This document shows positions 19,645 to 29,029 of a stretch of 64,000 bases of DNA, one piece after another. The stretch's first letter is position 1. Each line of letters opens with the position of its first letter. Below the pieces are notes generated by a model, which saw only the letters and a program-made list of their open reading frames with translations, made no database searches and had not been told where the DNA came from. A program made the position numbers and the translations under genes. Source of the DNA: Petaurus breviceps papuanus (Eukaryota; Chordata; Mammalia; Diprotodontia; Petauridae); contig JAMXIF010001183.1 of NCBI GenBank assembly GCA_028583685.1, positions 13,765,466 to 13,829,465 of the forward strand, read 5' to 3'.

Positions 19645-20980
19645 GCAATGTCTTCATCATCTCCATCTCCTCTCAAATCTCAGGAGTCCTTTACAAAGTA
19701 GGCCTGGTCTTGGGCTGCATTTAAAGCTTTTCTCCATATCTAAGGAAAGCTGCCTGTGTTTTACTGAAACTGAAATAGCAGTTTATGGTCTGCAGCTGGT
19801 TTCAACTACTTGAAAAATCCAGCCAAACTGGAAAACAAGAGGGAGATTGTTCCCCCACACCCACAAAATCATGTGCTGCTCCGAGGTCAGAGGAAAATCA
19901 GAGCACCACAGAGCTCTGAGCTATGATGGATGGCCCATTTCTTAGAGGTGGAAAAAAAAATCAAAGACACAGTGGACCTAGTTCACACAGAAGAACAAAG
20001 GTCTTAGAGATAGTCAAGACCTCTGGACTGAATAGCAAAGCAGGAGTCAGTTTGATTTACAGAGATCATATAGGCTGTAAAACATTTTCTGAGAATACAA
20101 TGTGCACAGTATTAATTTTCATTACAAAGACGGAAGGGACTTTGCTTCTCATCCCTGCCATTGATTTTAGAACCAAGTCCTTGATGCCTTCTTGTCTGAA
20201 TGCATCAACTATCCCACAATACTCCTGGTTCATGCAGATTAACTCATTACAGAAGAGCAAAATAAAAACTTTAATTCAATAAACATTTTAGCAACAGTCA
20301 GCTAGATAGATGAATTTAAATAATCTCACAAAGTAGTTCTTTGCTGACAAGCATATGTATCCTGGATGGTTTAGCACAGTGAGGCCCTGGGGAGGTGTAG
20401 TTGACCAATTGCTGAGCACCAGGTTTCAGACATCAAAGTTGTCAAACTGTCAATCAGCTCCCATTGACAATGACTTCAGACATGAAAACTCTCACTCGAT
20501 CAGGGATTTTTTTCCCCCAAGCCAACAGAATGACACTATCTATGTGACCAGCATGACTGATATTTGTAAAAGTTAGTGACTCACCATTTTGTATTGTGGT
20601 GAGAGCTATAAAATGTATGATTATAAATAGAACTCACAGTAAATAAAATAGCTTTTTGTGAGCTAATCACACGCGCACACGCACGCACGCATGCTCTTCT
20701 TGTATACGCGAGTGCAGTCATTTTACCCACAAGGTAGAATGAAGGTCTGGACTAAGAAGGTAGCTGGGTGAGTAGAGAATGTGAAATGTGAAACACATTG
20801 TGAATGTAGAAATGTCACAATCTAGCAACTCCCGAGATGTGTGGGTGAGGATTACAATGCAGGATAATGTTGAGGTTTGCAGTTGTTTGTCCAGCATTTT
20901 CAAAGAGGACCAATGACATCACAGGGTGATGTCTTGACTTGCACACATTTATTAGAACCTGGTCAAATGAAATGACAAAG
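19645..20980. other. Unassigned stretch
   Basis: No gene or clear repeat. A CA/CG alternating patch (ACGCGCACACGCACGCACGC) lies near 20670-20690. 'TTTTCAAAGAGGACCAATGA' and 'GGGTGATGTCTTGACTTGCA' near 20900-20945 look like an interspersed-repeat remnant that I cannot name. Confidence 0.45.
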
Positions 20981-20984
20981 CTAG

Positions 20985-21165
20985 GATTCTGGAAGAATGG
21001 AGAACGATGGCATCTTTGACAGAAATAGGGAGGTTTTTGGGAAAACAGTAATGTTTCCTATTTTAGACATGCTGAGAGTGAGATGTTACTGGGACCTCCA
21101 GTCTGACATATCCCATAGGCAACTCATTTATATCTTAGTGGATTTATCCTGGAGAATTGCATTTA
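20985..21165 (-). mobile_element. L2 LINE, internal fragment
   Basis: Antisense L2 ORF2 text: 'GGAGGTTTTTGGGAAAACAG', 'TTAGACATGCTGAGAGTGAG', 'CATATCCCATAGGCAACTCA'. Confidence 0.65.
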
Positions 21166-21410
21166 AATGTCCAGCCCAGGGTTGTGTAGCTTTTGGCAGA
21201 AATAGCATTCAAAACTAGGTCTTCTTATCTTCAAGGCTAGTGTACTCTCCACCATACCCCAGTGTCTCTGCAAGGGTTATAGTCCTCAACTATAAATGAA
21301 TGAACTTTCTCTTAGAGATGAAATGTCTTCCCCAAAGTGACAGTTAGCAAGTGGAAAGGCTCAAACTCAGGTGTTCTGTAACTCCAAGCCTTCTTTTCAC
21401 TGCTCTGAAT
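21165..21410 (-). mobile_element. MIR-type SINE fragments
   Basis: 'AAAACTAGGTCTTCTTATCT' (21210) and 'AGTTAGCAAGTGGAAAGGCT' with 'AACTCCAAGCCTTCTTTTCA' (21340-21400) are reverse-sense MIR ends. Confidence 0.6.
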
Positions 21411-22480
21411 TGCAGTATCAATGTGACTGTTTGGGCTTTTGGGGTACTCTGGTTTGGTTGTAATAAACTGAACTAAGAGAGGATAAATAAAATGACAAAA
21501 TGTTATATTTGGAAGAGACCTTTGAGTTCATCTAATCTGATCCCTTCATAATATAGGGAAAAATGGGAAGGCAAAGGGAAATGCCTTGTAAAGAATTGGT
21601 TGAAAAGTAACTCTCCAATTTGCTTGGATGTTGGCATATTTTCAGGCCAACCAAAAATAAACACATATATTTTTATGAATAAAGTTATTTGAGAAAAGCC
21701 AATTGTTTTGTCTAATGATGTTAAAATATTAAATTTTGACCAAAAAAAATTTGTCATGTAAAGTTTGGGCCAAACCAAATGGTTCCCCATTTCTTAGCAG
21801 AATGTCATAAAATTTTCTTTAAAAAAATTTTGGGTTTAGTTTCTTCTAGACTTTTCCAGTTAGCACTATCAATTTAATTTTAAAACATGATTGGTAGATG
21901 TGAATTTTCAAGTTGCTACCTTAAATTCCTAAGAAGACTCTGACAACTTGTAAATATTGGAGAGTAGATGTTTGGGAATAGAAGTCAAAATTACATTAAA
22001 AAAAAAAACCCAGCAAACACACACTTCAGACCCTAGTCTGTCTAGCATAAGTAGGCTCTTGAGACAGACTTTGAACTGACTTTTTGTGTTTGCCAGGATA
22101 TCAGTGGATACTGCTAACTGCTGGACTGGCTACCATAGTACTTATGTGCTAGATAATTACTGCATGTGTTTTTGTTCTGCAGACCTGTTTACCTTGAGTC
22201 TACAAATCAAATGCTGCAGAAACATATGCCTGCCCTGGTGCCTTCAAAGGTGTATTGATTTCTAAACAGATTCTTTGATAAATGACAGTTCTGCCTCAGG
22301 GCTTGATGTTGACCTTTAAAGGAATGATTGATTGCTTACTTGTTTGAGGTGCATTTCCCCTCCCCCCAATTATTTATCTCCACCTATCTGCTTAAATGCT
22401 TAAGCAGAAGCCAAAGTTAATGTATTATTTTGATTCATTTTTCCCTCAGGGCCTGAATAGTTTGATGGAATGTTAGAGCT
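21411..22480. other. Unassigned, AT-rich stretch
   Basis: 'GGAAGAGACCTTTGAGTTCA' (21510) is a short MIR-like scrap; the rest is not recognised. Confidence 0.4.
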
Positions 22481-22720
22481 GGAAGGGTTGACCATTATCT
22501 GGTCTAATCTCTTCATTTTGTGTGCATGTTGTTTGTACAGTTATTTGCATGTTGTCTCCCCCACTGTATTGTGAATTCCTTTAGAACATGGACTGTTTGG
22601 GACCTTTCTTTGTATCTCTAGGGTGTATGTAAATAGACCCAGGAACTTCCCTAAAATGACTCGTCCAAGATCATGCCAATTAGAAGCAGATTGAAACCAC
22701 TAGCTAGATAGGATAACTCC
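22481..22720 (-). mobile_element. MIR-type SINE with an inserted plus-strand L2 tail
   Basis: MIR pieces flank the L2: 'GTTGACCATTATCTGGTCTA' on the left and 'TGACTCGTCCAAGATCATGC' on the right. Between them (22515-22625) is L2 text in the plus sense, with 'TTTGCATGTTGTCTCCCCCA' and 'GAATTCCTTTAGAACATGGA'. The L2 therefore inserted after the SINE. Confidence 0.6.
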
Positions 22721-22869
22721 CTAGTACGTTCTTGTTTCCATTATTCCATTGAATGAGAAACAAAATATTCATTTACATTCATATTATCATTATTTACTGA
22801 ATACCACATGATTAGTCACTAGCGATACATGTGTGGAGTCAGTATAGAAACACTGAATACTATTTGATT

Positions 22870-23031
22870 AGAGGGGTGGCTAGGTGGTGCAGTGAATAGA
22901 GCACTGGCCCTGGAGTCAGGAGGACCTGAGTTCAAATTCGGCCTCAGACACTTAACACAAAAAACTAGCTGTGTGACTTTGGGCAAGTCACTTAGCCCCA
23001 ATTGCCCTCCAAAAAGCAAAAAATAAAATAA
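22870..23031 (+). mobile_element. tRNA-derived SINE with A-rich tail, 14-bp target duplication
   Basis: Perfect duplication AATACTATTTGATT (22856-22869 and 23032-23045). Head 'GGTGGCTAGGTGGTGCAGTG' (A-box-like), 'CCTGAGTTCAAATTC' (B-box-like), 'TTAGCCCCAATTGCCCTCC' and an A-rich tail. It lacks the RTE-like tail of the other family, so it is the L1-driven type. Little diverged, hence fairly young. Confidence 0.95.
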
Positions 23032-23149
23032 AATACTATTTGATTGGGCTCTATACATAGGTCAGTGTAGGCATGCATAGAAAAAACATCTATATGTTGA
23101 TATAAACTAAACTATGAATCTCACAGATGATTTCTTTGACATAAGATAA

Positions 23150-23282
23150 TCTTCCCTGGGTCTGCCATTTACTACATATGTGACCATGGGGAGAGTGATC
23201 TCTTTCACTCTCAGTTTCCTCATCTGTAAAATGAATATGTTGGATTCTAAAGGCCCCTCCAAATCTAAATCTATTACGCTTC
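23150..23282 (+). mobile_element. MIR-type SINE
   Basis: 'CATATGTGACCATGGGGAGA', 'CTCAGTTTCCTCATCTGTAA', 'CTAAAGGCCCCTCCAAATCT'. Confidence 0.8.
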
Positions 23283-23339
23283 AACCGAAGTTTTTTTTTT
23301 TTTAAGACCAAAGTAGCAACCATGGTCTCAGACAAAGTA

Positions 23340-24415
23340 AAAACAAGTATATACTAATTAAAAGAGATAATCAGGGAAACTACATTTTAATAAAAATATT
23401 ATAGACAATGAAGTAATACAAAAAAAATTATAGCAAGTTTCTCTAATAAAGGCCTTATTTCTCAAATATATAGAGAACTGAGTCAATTTTATTAAAATAA
23501 GAGCCACTCTTCAATTGATATATGGTCAAAGATTAAGAATAGGCAGTTTTCAGAAAAAAATCAAAACTCTCATTGTCATATAAAAAAATACTCTAAATCA
23601 CTATTGATTAGAAAAATGCAAATTAAAACAACTCTGAGGTAACACTTTACACTTAGCAGAAATGACAAATGCTGGAGGGGCTGGGGGAAATAAGTATGCT
23701 GCTGTTGGTACCTGTGAACTGGTCCAATCATTCTGGAGAGCAATTTGTAACTATGCCCAAAGGGCTATACAACTCTGCATTCTCTTTGATCCAGCAATAC
23801 CTCTACTAGGTCTGTACTCCAAAGAGATCAAAGAAAAAGGAAAAGGACCTATATGTGCAAAAATATTTATAGCAGTTCTTTTTGTGGTGGCAAAGAATTG
23901 GAAATTGATGGATTGCTATCAATTGGGGAATGGCTGAGTTGTGGCATAAGACAGTGATGACATACTACTCACTATAAGAAATGGCCATGGTTGTGATTTA
24001 AGGAAAACATGTCAAGACATAATGAATTGATGCAAAGTAAACTAAGAGGAATCAGGAGATGATTGTGCTTAGTAGCAGCAATGTTGTAATGATCAACTGT
24101 GAAAGATTTAGCTACTTTGATCAATACAATGATCCAAGACAATTCCAAAGGACTCATAATGAAAAAATTCTATCTACCTCCAGAGAATTGATAAACATTG
24201 AGTATAAACTGAAGTATAATTTTCTCATTTTATTTTTATTGCTTTTTTTTTGCAATATGGCTAATATGGAAATATGGTTTACATGTATAATTGCTATTGT
24301 AGTGCTTGCCTTCTCAGTGGGTGGGAGAAAGGGAGAGAACTTGTAACTCAACATTTAAAAAGAAAAGAATTTTTAAAATAAATAATAAAAATTTTTAAGT
24401 AAAAAATAAATAAAA
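23340..24415 (+). mobile_element. L1 LINE, 3' end
   Basis: 5'-truncated L1 from the last part of ORF2 through the 3'UTR. Nucleotide markers: 'ATAGCAAGTTTCTCTAATAA', 'ATCACTATTGATTAGAAAAA', 'CATTCTGGAGAGCAATTTGT', 'AATTGGGGAATGGCTGAGTT', 'GTGAAAGATTTAGCTACTTT', and an A-rich end. It faces the minus-strand L1 to its right. Confidence 0.93.
23662..23937 (+). pseudogene. L1 ORF2 C-terminal fragment
   Basis: The translated segment includes LFDPAIPLLGLYSKEIKEK followed by KIFIAVLFVVAKNWK, the hallmark of the L1 ORF2p C-terminal region (compare human ...DPAIPLLGIYPKDYK...FIAALFTIAK). The frame ends early at QLGNG, before the family's usual end, and there is no endonuclease or reverse-transcriptase domain. 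A dead retrotransposon remnant. Confidence 0.9.
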
Positions 24416-24496
24416 TACATGTTTTATTTTTGCCCAATTACATGTTAAATTTTTTTAAACATTTTTTAAAGTTTTGAGTTCCAAATTCTATTCCTA

Positions 24497-24963
24497 CTGT
24501 GTTTCCCCGATAATAAGACCTATCCCCAAAATAAGCCCTCCCCTTACTGTGTAAGATTCCTCTAAAATAAGCCCTCCCCCGAAAATAAGCTCTATTGAGA
24601 TTGCTACTGTAGTGAAGGTGATCCCCTGCGCTACATGCNNNNNNNNNNNNNNNNNNNNNNNNNNNNNNNNNNNNNNNNNNNNNNNNNNNNNNNNNNNNNN
24701 NNNNNNNNNNNNNNNNNNNNNNNNNNNNNNNNNNNNNNGTAAAACGCACGATGCGCTCCGAGCTGCATCCAATCAGAGCTGCAGCAGTGAGCGCGTCATC
24801 CTGTTCTTCCCCAGTGATTTTCTTGCTGGTGCCATTGAGAGCAGTGCTGCGGAGGAGAGCTGAGGCAGGACAACATAAGCCCTCCCCTGAAAATAAGCCC
24901 TCTGGTGTTTTTCTTTCCAAAAAAAAAATAATAAGACAGTGTCTTATTATCAGGGAAACACGG
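24497..24963. mobile_element. Tc1/mariner-type MITE with TA target duplication
   Basis: Terminal inverted repeats: left CTGTGTTTCCCCGATAATAA, right (reverse complement) CCGTGTTTCCCTGATAATAA, 23 bases with two mismatches, each flanked by TA (24495-24496 and 24964-24965). Subterminal zones on both sides carry AAAATAAGCCCTCCCC-like repeats. The middle is GC- and CpG-rich and is interrupted by the 100-N gap, so its true length is unknown. A TA duplication points to the Tc1/mariner superfamily. No transposase frame is visible, so it is a non-autonomous copy. Confidence 0.85.
24639..24738. other. Assembly gap of exactly 100 N
   Basis: A round-number run of N, usually a placeholder for a gap of unknown size. 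Open frames that run through it are meaningless. Confidence 0.99.
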
Positions 24964-25096
24964 TACCTTTCCTCCCTCCCCTCCTCCTTTCCTGAGACAA
25001 TAAGCAATCCAATATAGGTTATACATGTGCAATCATGTAAACATTTCCATAATAAAATATATTTTTAACTTAAGGATATGTAAGTGAAAAGAACAC

Positions 25097-25328
25097 TGGA
25101 CTAGGATATGGGATATATGGGTAAAAAAACCCATTTGGGGTTTTCTTGGCAAAGATTCTGGAGTGGTTTGCCATTTCTTTCCTCCAGCTCATTTTATAGA
25201 TGAGGAAACTGAAGCAAACAGGGTTAAGTGACTTGCCCAGGGTCACACAGCTAGCAAGTGTCTGGGGCCAGATCTGAACTCAGGAAAATGACTTTTCTCT
25301 ATCCACTTTGCCACCTAGCTACCCAGAA
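25097..25328 (-). mobile_element. tRNA-derived SINE with RTE-like tail
   Basis: Reverse copy: 'GGGTTTTCTTGGCAAAGATT', 'CAGCTCATTTTATAGATGAG', 'GGGTTAAGTGACTTGCCCAG', 'CCACTTTGCCACCTAGCTAC'. Flanked by GAAAAGAACACT (25085-25096) and GAAAGGAACACT (25329-25340), 11 of 12 matching. Confidence 0.92.
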
Positions 25329-25690
25329 GAAAGGAACACTTTCTCTCCTCTTCAACCAGAGAAAGGTGATTGCTTAGTATGGAGAATATAATCTGCAATA
25401 CTGAGCCTTACAATGGACAGAGAAGAGTGAACTGGTGAAAAAAAAAAATATATATATATATAAACTGATAAAAATTTTAAATCTTTAAGCAGGCTTTTGT
25501 CCTACCTATTAGAAATGTAACCTAAGCTTTCCAAGAATATTTTACTTAAGCAGTATCTGAGACAGAAATAATTCTCTTTTTATAATTTAATGGGAGAATC
25601 TCCCATCATCTTATAATTATATCCTGCTTTAGAACAGACAAAATATTTATCTTACCCAATGAGATGGGTATTACAAACATTATCATCACC
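25329..25690. other. Unassigned stretch with A-run and (TA)n
   Basis: A run plus TA repeat at 25439-25462. Remainder not recognised. Confidence 0.45.
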
Positions 25691-25694
25691 ATTT

Positions 25695-25838
25695 TAAAGG
25701 CAAATATGGTTTAGTGGAAAGAGAACTAGCTTTAGCATTAGAGAAACTAAGTTCAAATCTCCTCTGATGACGATCTTGAACATGTTACCCTTCTTAAGCC
25801 TCACTTTCCCCATCTGTAAAATGAAGTGGTTGGACCAG
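25695..25838 (+). mobile_element. MIR-type SINE
   Basis: 'ATATGGTTTAGTGGAAAGAG', 'CTAAGTTCAAATCTCC', 'CCTCACTTTCCCCATCTGTA', 'GAAGTGGTTGGACCAGCTC'. Confidence 0.85.
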
Positions 25839-25840
25839 CT

Positions 25841-25960
25841 CAGGGGTCAGCAAGCTATGGGATTACATGTTTTTGAATGGTTTTTACATTTTAAAACATA
25901 ACTTTAAAATTGTAAAAACTATTCTTAGCTCACAGGAGTACAAAACTAGGCAGACAGGAC
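25841..25960 (+). mobile_element. hAT-type DNA transposon fragment
   Basis: Starts CAGGGGTCAGCAAGCTATGG, a terminal sequence typical of mammalian hAT-Charlie non-autonomous elements (CAGGGGTCAGCAAACT). The far end is not clearly kept. Confidence 0.55.
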
Positions 25961-26129
25961 AGATCTAGATTTGCTGTCCTCAATAAAATGGATATAATAA
26001 TATTTCCATTACTTACCTCAGGTAATGAGAAAATAATACCCGTGTTATCTACTTCAGGTAGTAGGAACTGGATTTGACAACTTCCCATTGTAGCTAGCCA
26101 TGTGTGATTTGCCTTTTACAGGGGAATGC

Positions 26130-26225
26130 ACCTTCTCCATCTACTTAACCGCAGAGGATTGTTGTGCAATGTAAATGAGATAAAATATATAGCATGCCTT
26201 GCAAACTTTAAAGTATTATATAAAA
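26130..26225 (+). mobile_element. MIR-type SINE, 3' part
   Basis: 'GATTGTTGTGCAATGTAAAT', 'GAGATAAAATATATAGCATG', 'CTTGCAAACTTTAAAGTATT' match the MIR-type 3' part. Confidence 0.7.
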
Positions 26226-26287
26226 GGTGTCCCAAAAGTTTAGTGTTCCTTTGAACTTGAAACTTCACTAAGAGTTTTGGGACATCC
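26226..26287. mobile_element. Mariner-like palindromic MITE, 62 bp
   Basis: Ends are GGTGTCCCAAAAGTTTAGTG and, on the opposite strand, GGATGTCCCAAAACTCTTAG. The two arms nearly meet, so the whole is a foldback. GGTGTCCCAAAAGT-type ends occur in mariner derivatives. A clear TA duplication is not visible. Confidence 0.6.
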
Positions 26288-26312
26288 AAAATGCATATGC
26301 CACATGACACAT

Positions 26313-26367
26313 GTCTCTGTCTCTGTCTCTGTCTCTGTCTCTCTATCTCTGTCTCTCTCTGTCTCTG

Positions 26368-26447
<80 letters not shown>

Positions 26448-26460
26448 ATACGCACACACC
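26313..26460. repeat. Compound microsatellite (TCTCTG)n-(TC)n-(CA)n
   Basis: About 110 bases of TCTG/TC units followed by 13 or so CA units. Long open frames of SLSLSV/THTH type in several frames are artefacts of it. Confidence 0.98.
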
Positions 26461-26635
26461 AATTGTTATTAAAGGAAGAACTCATAATCTAAGAGAGACA
26501 AACCAGAAGATTAATGTTTTAATTCATAGAGTCAATCAAATCTTTCATTTGCATCTTTAAACTGTAGCAATCACACAAATGAAATCCAGTGAAAAGCTTA
26601 TTATTTGTAACAATTAAAGCTTTCAGAGATTGGAT

Positions 26636-26812
26636 TATACTTCCTTAAGAGGTGATCATTTCTATGGATGTCTTCAAGCAGAAGTTGGGCAACCATTTGT
26701 TGTGTATGTTAAAGTGTGGATTCCTTCTGTGTTTGGACTGGACTTTTGTATTGATGGCCACTGAAGTCTCTTCCTACTCCCAAACTCTGATTCTGATTTC
26801 TCCTTTAAAATG
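26636..26812 (+). mobile_element. L3/CR1 LINE, 3' end
   Basis: 'ATGTCTTCAAGCAGAAGTTG', 'GGGCAACCATTTGTTGTGTA', 'GTTTGGACTGGACTTTTGTA', 'GAAGTCTCTTCCTACTCCCA' and 'CTCTGATTCTGATTTC' match the last part of the family in order. Confidence 0.85.
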
Positions 26813-26814
26813 AT

Positions 26815-27500
26815 GTCATTGAAGATGCACGGTCACTCATGAATTAGGGAAGGAGAGTTGTATTTTTACCCAACCAGATTCAGTTTCTAATGAACAAGAC
26901 CTAAATCATGCCACTGGCCCATAGACCACCATCTCTTCCCATCAATCTCATGATTTCTCACATAAATAAGTTTAAATTTATAACCAGATTGAAAAATTAA
27001 AAAAAAAAACTGATTTCAGCTGATCAGGTGTTTTAAGAATTGAAATTGTCCACAGAACATAGAATTGAAAATACCAAGAGCAAGCATCTCATTTCCACTC
27101 TGGGACCTCTTTGGTTCCTCTTCCTTCATATGTATTGGGTATTCAGCCAACATCTGGTTTCAAAACACAAGCATTTAAAAGGAAGTATGTTTTGGTGCTA
27201 CCAGCACTCATCTTACTACTGCTGTAGGTTCCAGAGAGTTAGCCTAGAGAACAGATTCCAAAATGACCTTCCAGGATGCCAAGTAGACATTAGCTGAGAT
27301 GAAGTTGTCACATGAAATTGTCCCATCTGCTGTGAATGTTTTGCAGATGTGTACCTGACAAAAAGAAACCACAAGACTAAAAACCATGTGATTTTTCTAT
27401 TTTAAATGAACTACTCAGTAGTAAACTTTAATTTTTATTAGCAAATAATGAATATTTTAAGCAATATGAGCATAATTTGAAAACTGCCTATAGATATTTA
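26815..27500. other. Unassigned stretch
   Basis: No repeat or exon recognised. A plus-strand frame at 27040-27297 has no domain. Confidence 0.45.
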
Positions 27501-27512
27501 AAATGGATGCTA

Positions 27513-27751
27513 TTGCTATTTTCCAGTCAGTCACATCCAACTCTTTATGACCCTATTTAGGGTTTTCTTGGAAAAAATACTGGAATGGTTTGCCATTTCC
27601 TTCTCCAGCTCATTTTACAGATGAGAAAACTGAGGCAAACAGGATAAGTGACATGCAGCTACAAAGTGTCTGAGGCAAGATTTAAACTGAAGAAGCTAAA
27701 TCTTCTCTCTATATCCTGTCACTGTATCCATTGCACCACCCAGATGCCCCC
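27513..27751 (-). mobile_element. tRNA-derived SINE with RTE-like tail
   Basis: Reverse copy with tail 'CAGTCAGTCACATCCAACTC', 'CTTTATGACCCTATTTAGGG', 'CTCATTTTACAGATGAGAAA', and head 'CCATTGCACCACCCAGATGC'. Flanked by AAATGGATGCTA (27501-27512) and AAATGGTTGCTA (27752-27763), 11 of 12 matching. Confidence 0.93.
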
Positions 27752-27789
27752 AAATGGTTGCTACCTGGTTTTATATTGTTGTTGTTGCA

Positions 27790-28150
27790 TAATTCTCTCT
27801 GTTCCTTTATTTAAGACAGTCTGTATTAATCTCCATGCCTTTGCATGCCTAGAATACATTCCCTCTTAGAGTCCCTCTATTCCTTTAAGATGCAGTTCAA
27901 ATTTCTACATGAAAATTCTCTTATCCACCCAATCCAGGACCTTCTCTTCAAAACTATCTTGTATTTAACTGCTTGTATATGTTTCTTTATGAATTCAGTT
28001 CACATATATTTATACATGGATTTAGTGTTTCTCCCATTAGAATGTTAGCCATTTGGAAGTGAAGATTGTTTCCTTCTTTGTACTTGTAACCCTAGTGCCT
28101 AGAACAGTGTGTAACACATAGTAAATACTTAATAAATATTTCTTGATTGA
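27790..28150 (+). mobile_element. L2 LINE, 3' end
   Basis: 'CTTTGCATGCCTAGAATACA', 'TTTAAGATGCAGTTCAAATT', 'CTCCCATTAGAATGTTAGCC', 'ACACATAGTAAATACTTAAT', ending TTGATTGATAG. Five-prime truncated, tail intact. Confidence 0.9.
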
Positions 28151-28564
28151 TAGACCTTTGATTTTGCTGGTATGGGGAACTCCCAGGCAAGGAAACTTTA
28201 GTAATTCATATTGGTGCCTCCCCTGCAACTTATGGTCTTAAATGCCTAAAGCATCCTCAGGTTGATGCCCAGGGCCACACAGCCTGTATCAGAAGCAAGC
28301 CCTCCTTGCACTGAGGACATATCTCTACCATTACTGCCTCTCTGTGCAAAACAACTATAAAGTATTTAGAAAGAAAAGTGATGTTTTTCTCTCCCTCACT
28401 GGGGTGTATTAGAAGATGCAGTTTACTTGTTAACCATAGAATTTTCAAGTCATATGTAAGCTTACCAGATGTTTGAGGTCTATATTATTCACAGGCAGGG
28501 TAGGAGGACTTCAAAGGCATCTTCCTGGTGCTTGGTGAGAACAGTACGTTTTGTTCTTTTCTAG
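28151..28564. other. Unassigned, repeat-poor stretch
   Basis: No repeat recognised. It lies directly upstream of the exon-like segment. Confidence 0.45.
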
Positions 28565-28651
28565 GATGAAAGGCAGGACTTGCTTCTAGGGAGTTCTGCT
28601 GTCACAAAGAACTTTACATTCACTATCAAAACAGCCTTACCTGAAGTGAAG
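28565..28651 (+). other. Exon-like segment (87 bp), unproven
   Basis: Preceded by a pyrimidine-rich stretch ending TTTTGTTCTTTTCTAG and followed by GTAACT, which would be a good acceptor and an acceptable donor (AAG/GTAACT). Between them 29 codons are open, starting DERQDLLLGS and ending TALPEVK. The length is a multiple of three. It lies in repeat-poor sequence. Against it: an 87-base open frame between AG and GT occurs often by chance, no homologous protein comes to mind, no other exons are seen nearby, and the minus strand carries an equally good donor (CAG/GTAAGG) inside the same stretch. Confidence 0.25.
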
Positions 28652-28860
28652 GTAACTTCATGTAACAGTATGACTTAACAATAGAAAGGGAGGTAATTTT
28701 AAGGGAAGGCAGCACTCTAGTTGGCAGCGGACTTGGATGGTGAAGTCGTCAACATTTAAAAAGGGCAAAGACAGACAATCTCTCTAGGCTTTGATGGATT
28801 ATATTTGACCAGGTTTTTACTTATCAGAATTATCATCATTAGTTTTGGTTTTTAAAAAAA
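28652..28860. other. Unassigned stretch
   Basis: No repeat recognised before the A-rich run at 28853-28864 into which the SINE inserted. Confidence 0.45.
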
Positions 28861-28868
28861 AAAATCTC

Positions 28869-29021
28869 GGGGCGGCCCGGTGGCTCAGCGAGTAAGAGCA
28901 CCGGCTCCAGTGTTGGGATGACCTGGGGATCTAATCCAGGCTCAGATACTTAGCACCACACCCAGAAATAACTGGCCGTGTAACCTTGAGCAAGTTACTT
29001 AACCCCAATTGCTTAAAAAAG
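28869..29021 (+). mobile_element. tRNA-derived SINE (CACCACACCC family)
   Basis: Full-length copy: head 'GGGGCGGCCCGGTGGCTCAG', 'CGAGTAAGAGCACCGGCTCC', body 'CACCACACCCAGAAATAACT', 'TTACTTAACCCCAATTGCTT', A tail. Flanked by AAAATCTC (28861-28868 and 29022-29029). CpGs survive in the head, which argues for a fairly young insertion. Sister of 7363-7522 and 10335-11656. Confidence 0.95.
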
Positions 29022-29029
29022 AAAATCTC

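Larger units (their letters stand above)
24425..25075 (-). mobile_element. L1 LINE, 3'UTR, split by a MITE
   Basis: Reverse L1 3'UTR: 'AAAGTTTTGAGTTCCAAATTC' on the left of the MITE, then 'CCTTTCCTCCCTCCCCTCCT', 'CTGAGACAATAAGCAATCC' and 'TGTGCAATCATGTAAACATT' on its right. Removing the MITE restores the known order. Same module as 48545-48720. Confidence 0.85.

Noticed and set aside
22870-22960. tRNA-like sequence with A- and B-box motifs
   Set aside because: It is the head of a SINE with a target duplication, not a tRNA gene. The same holds for the heads at 4145, 7522, 13121, 18462 and 28869.
24438-25017. Open frames of 80-190 codons on both strands
   Set aside because: They run through the 100-N gap and through a MITE; the X residues show they are artefacts.
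26240-26560. Open frames rich in SLSLSV or RETERER
   Set aside because: Translation of a TC/TCTG/CA microsatellite.
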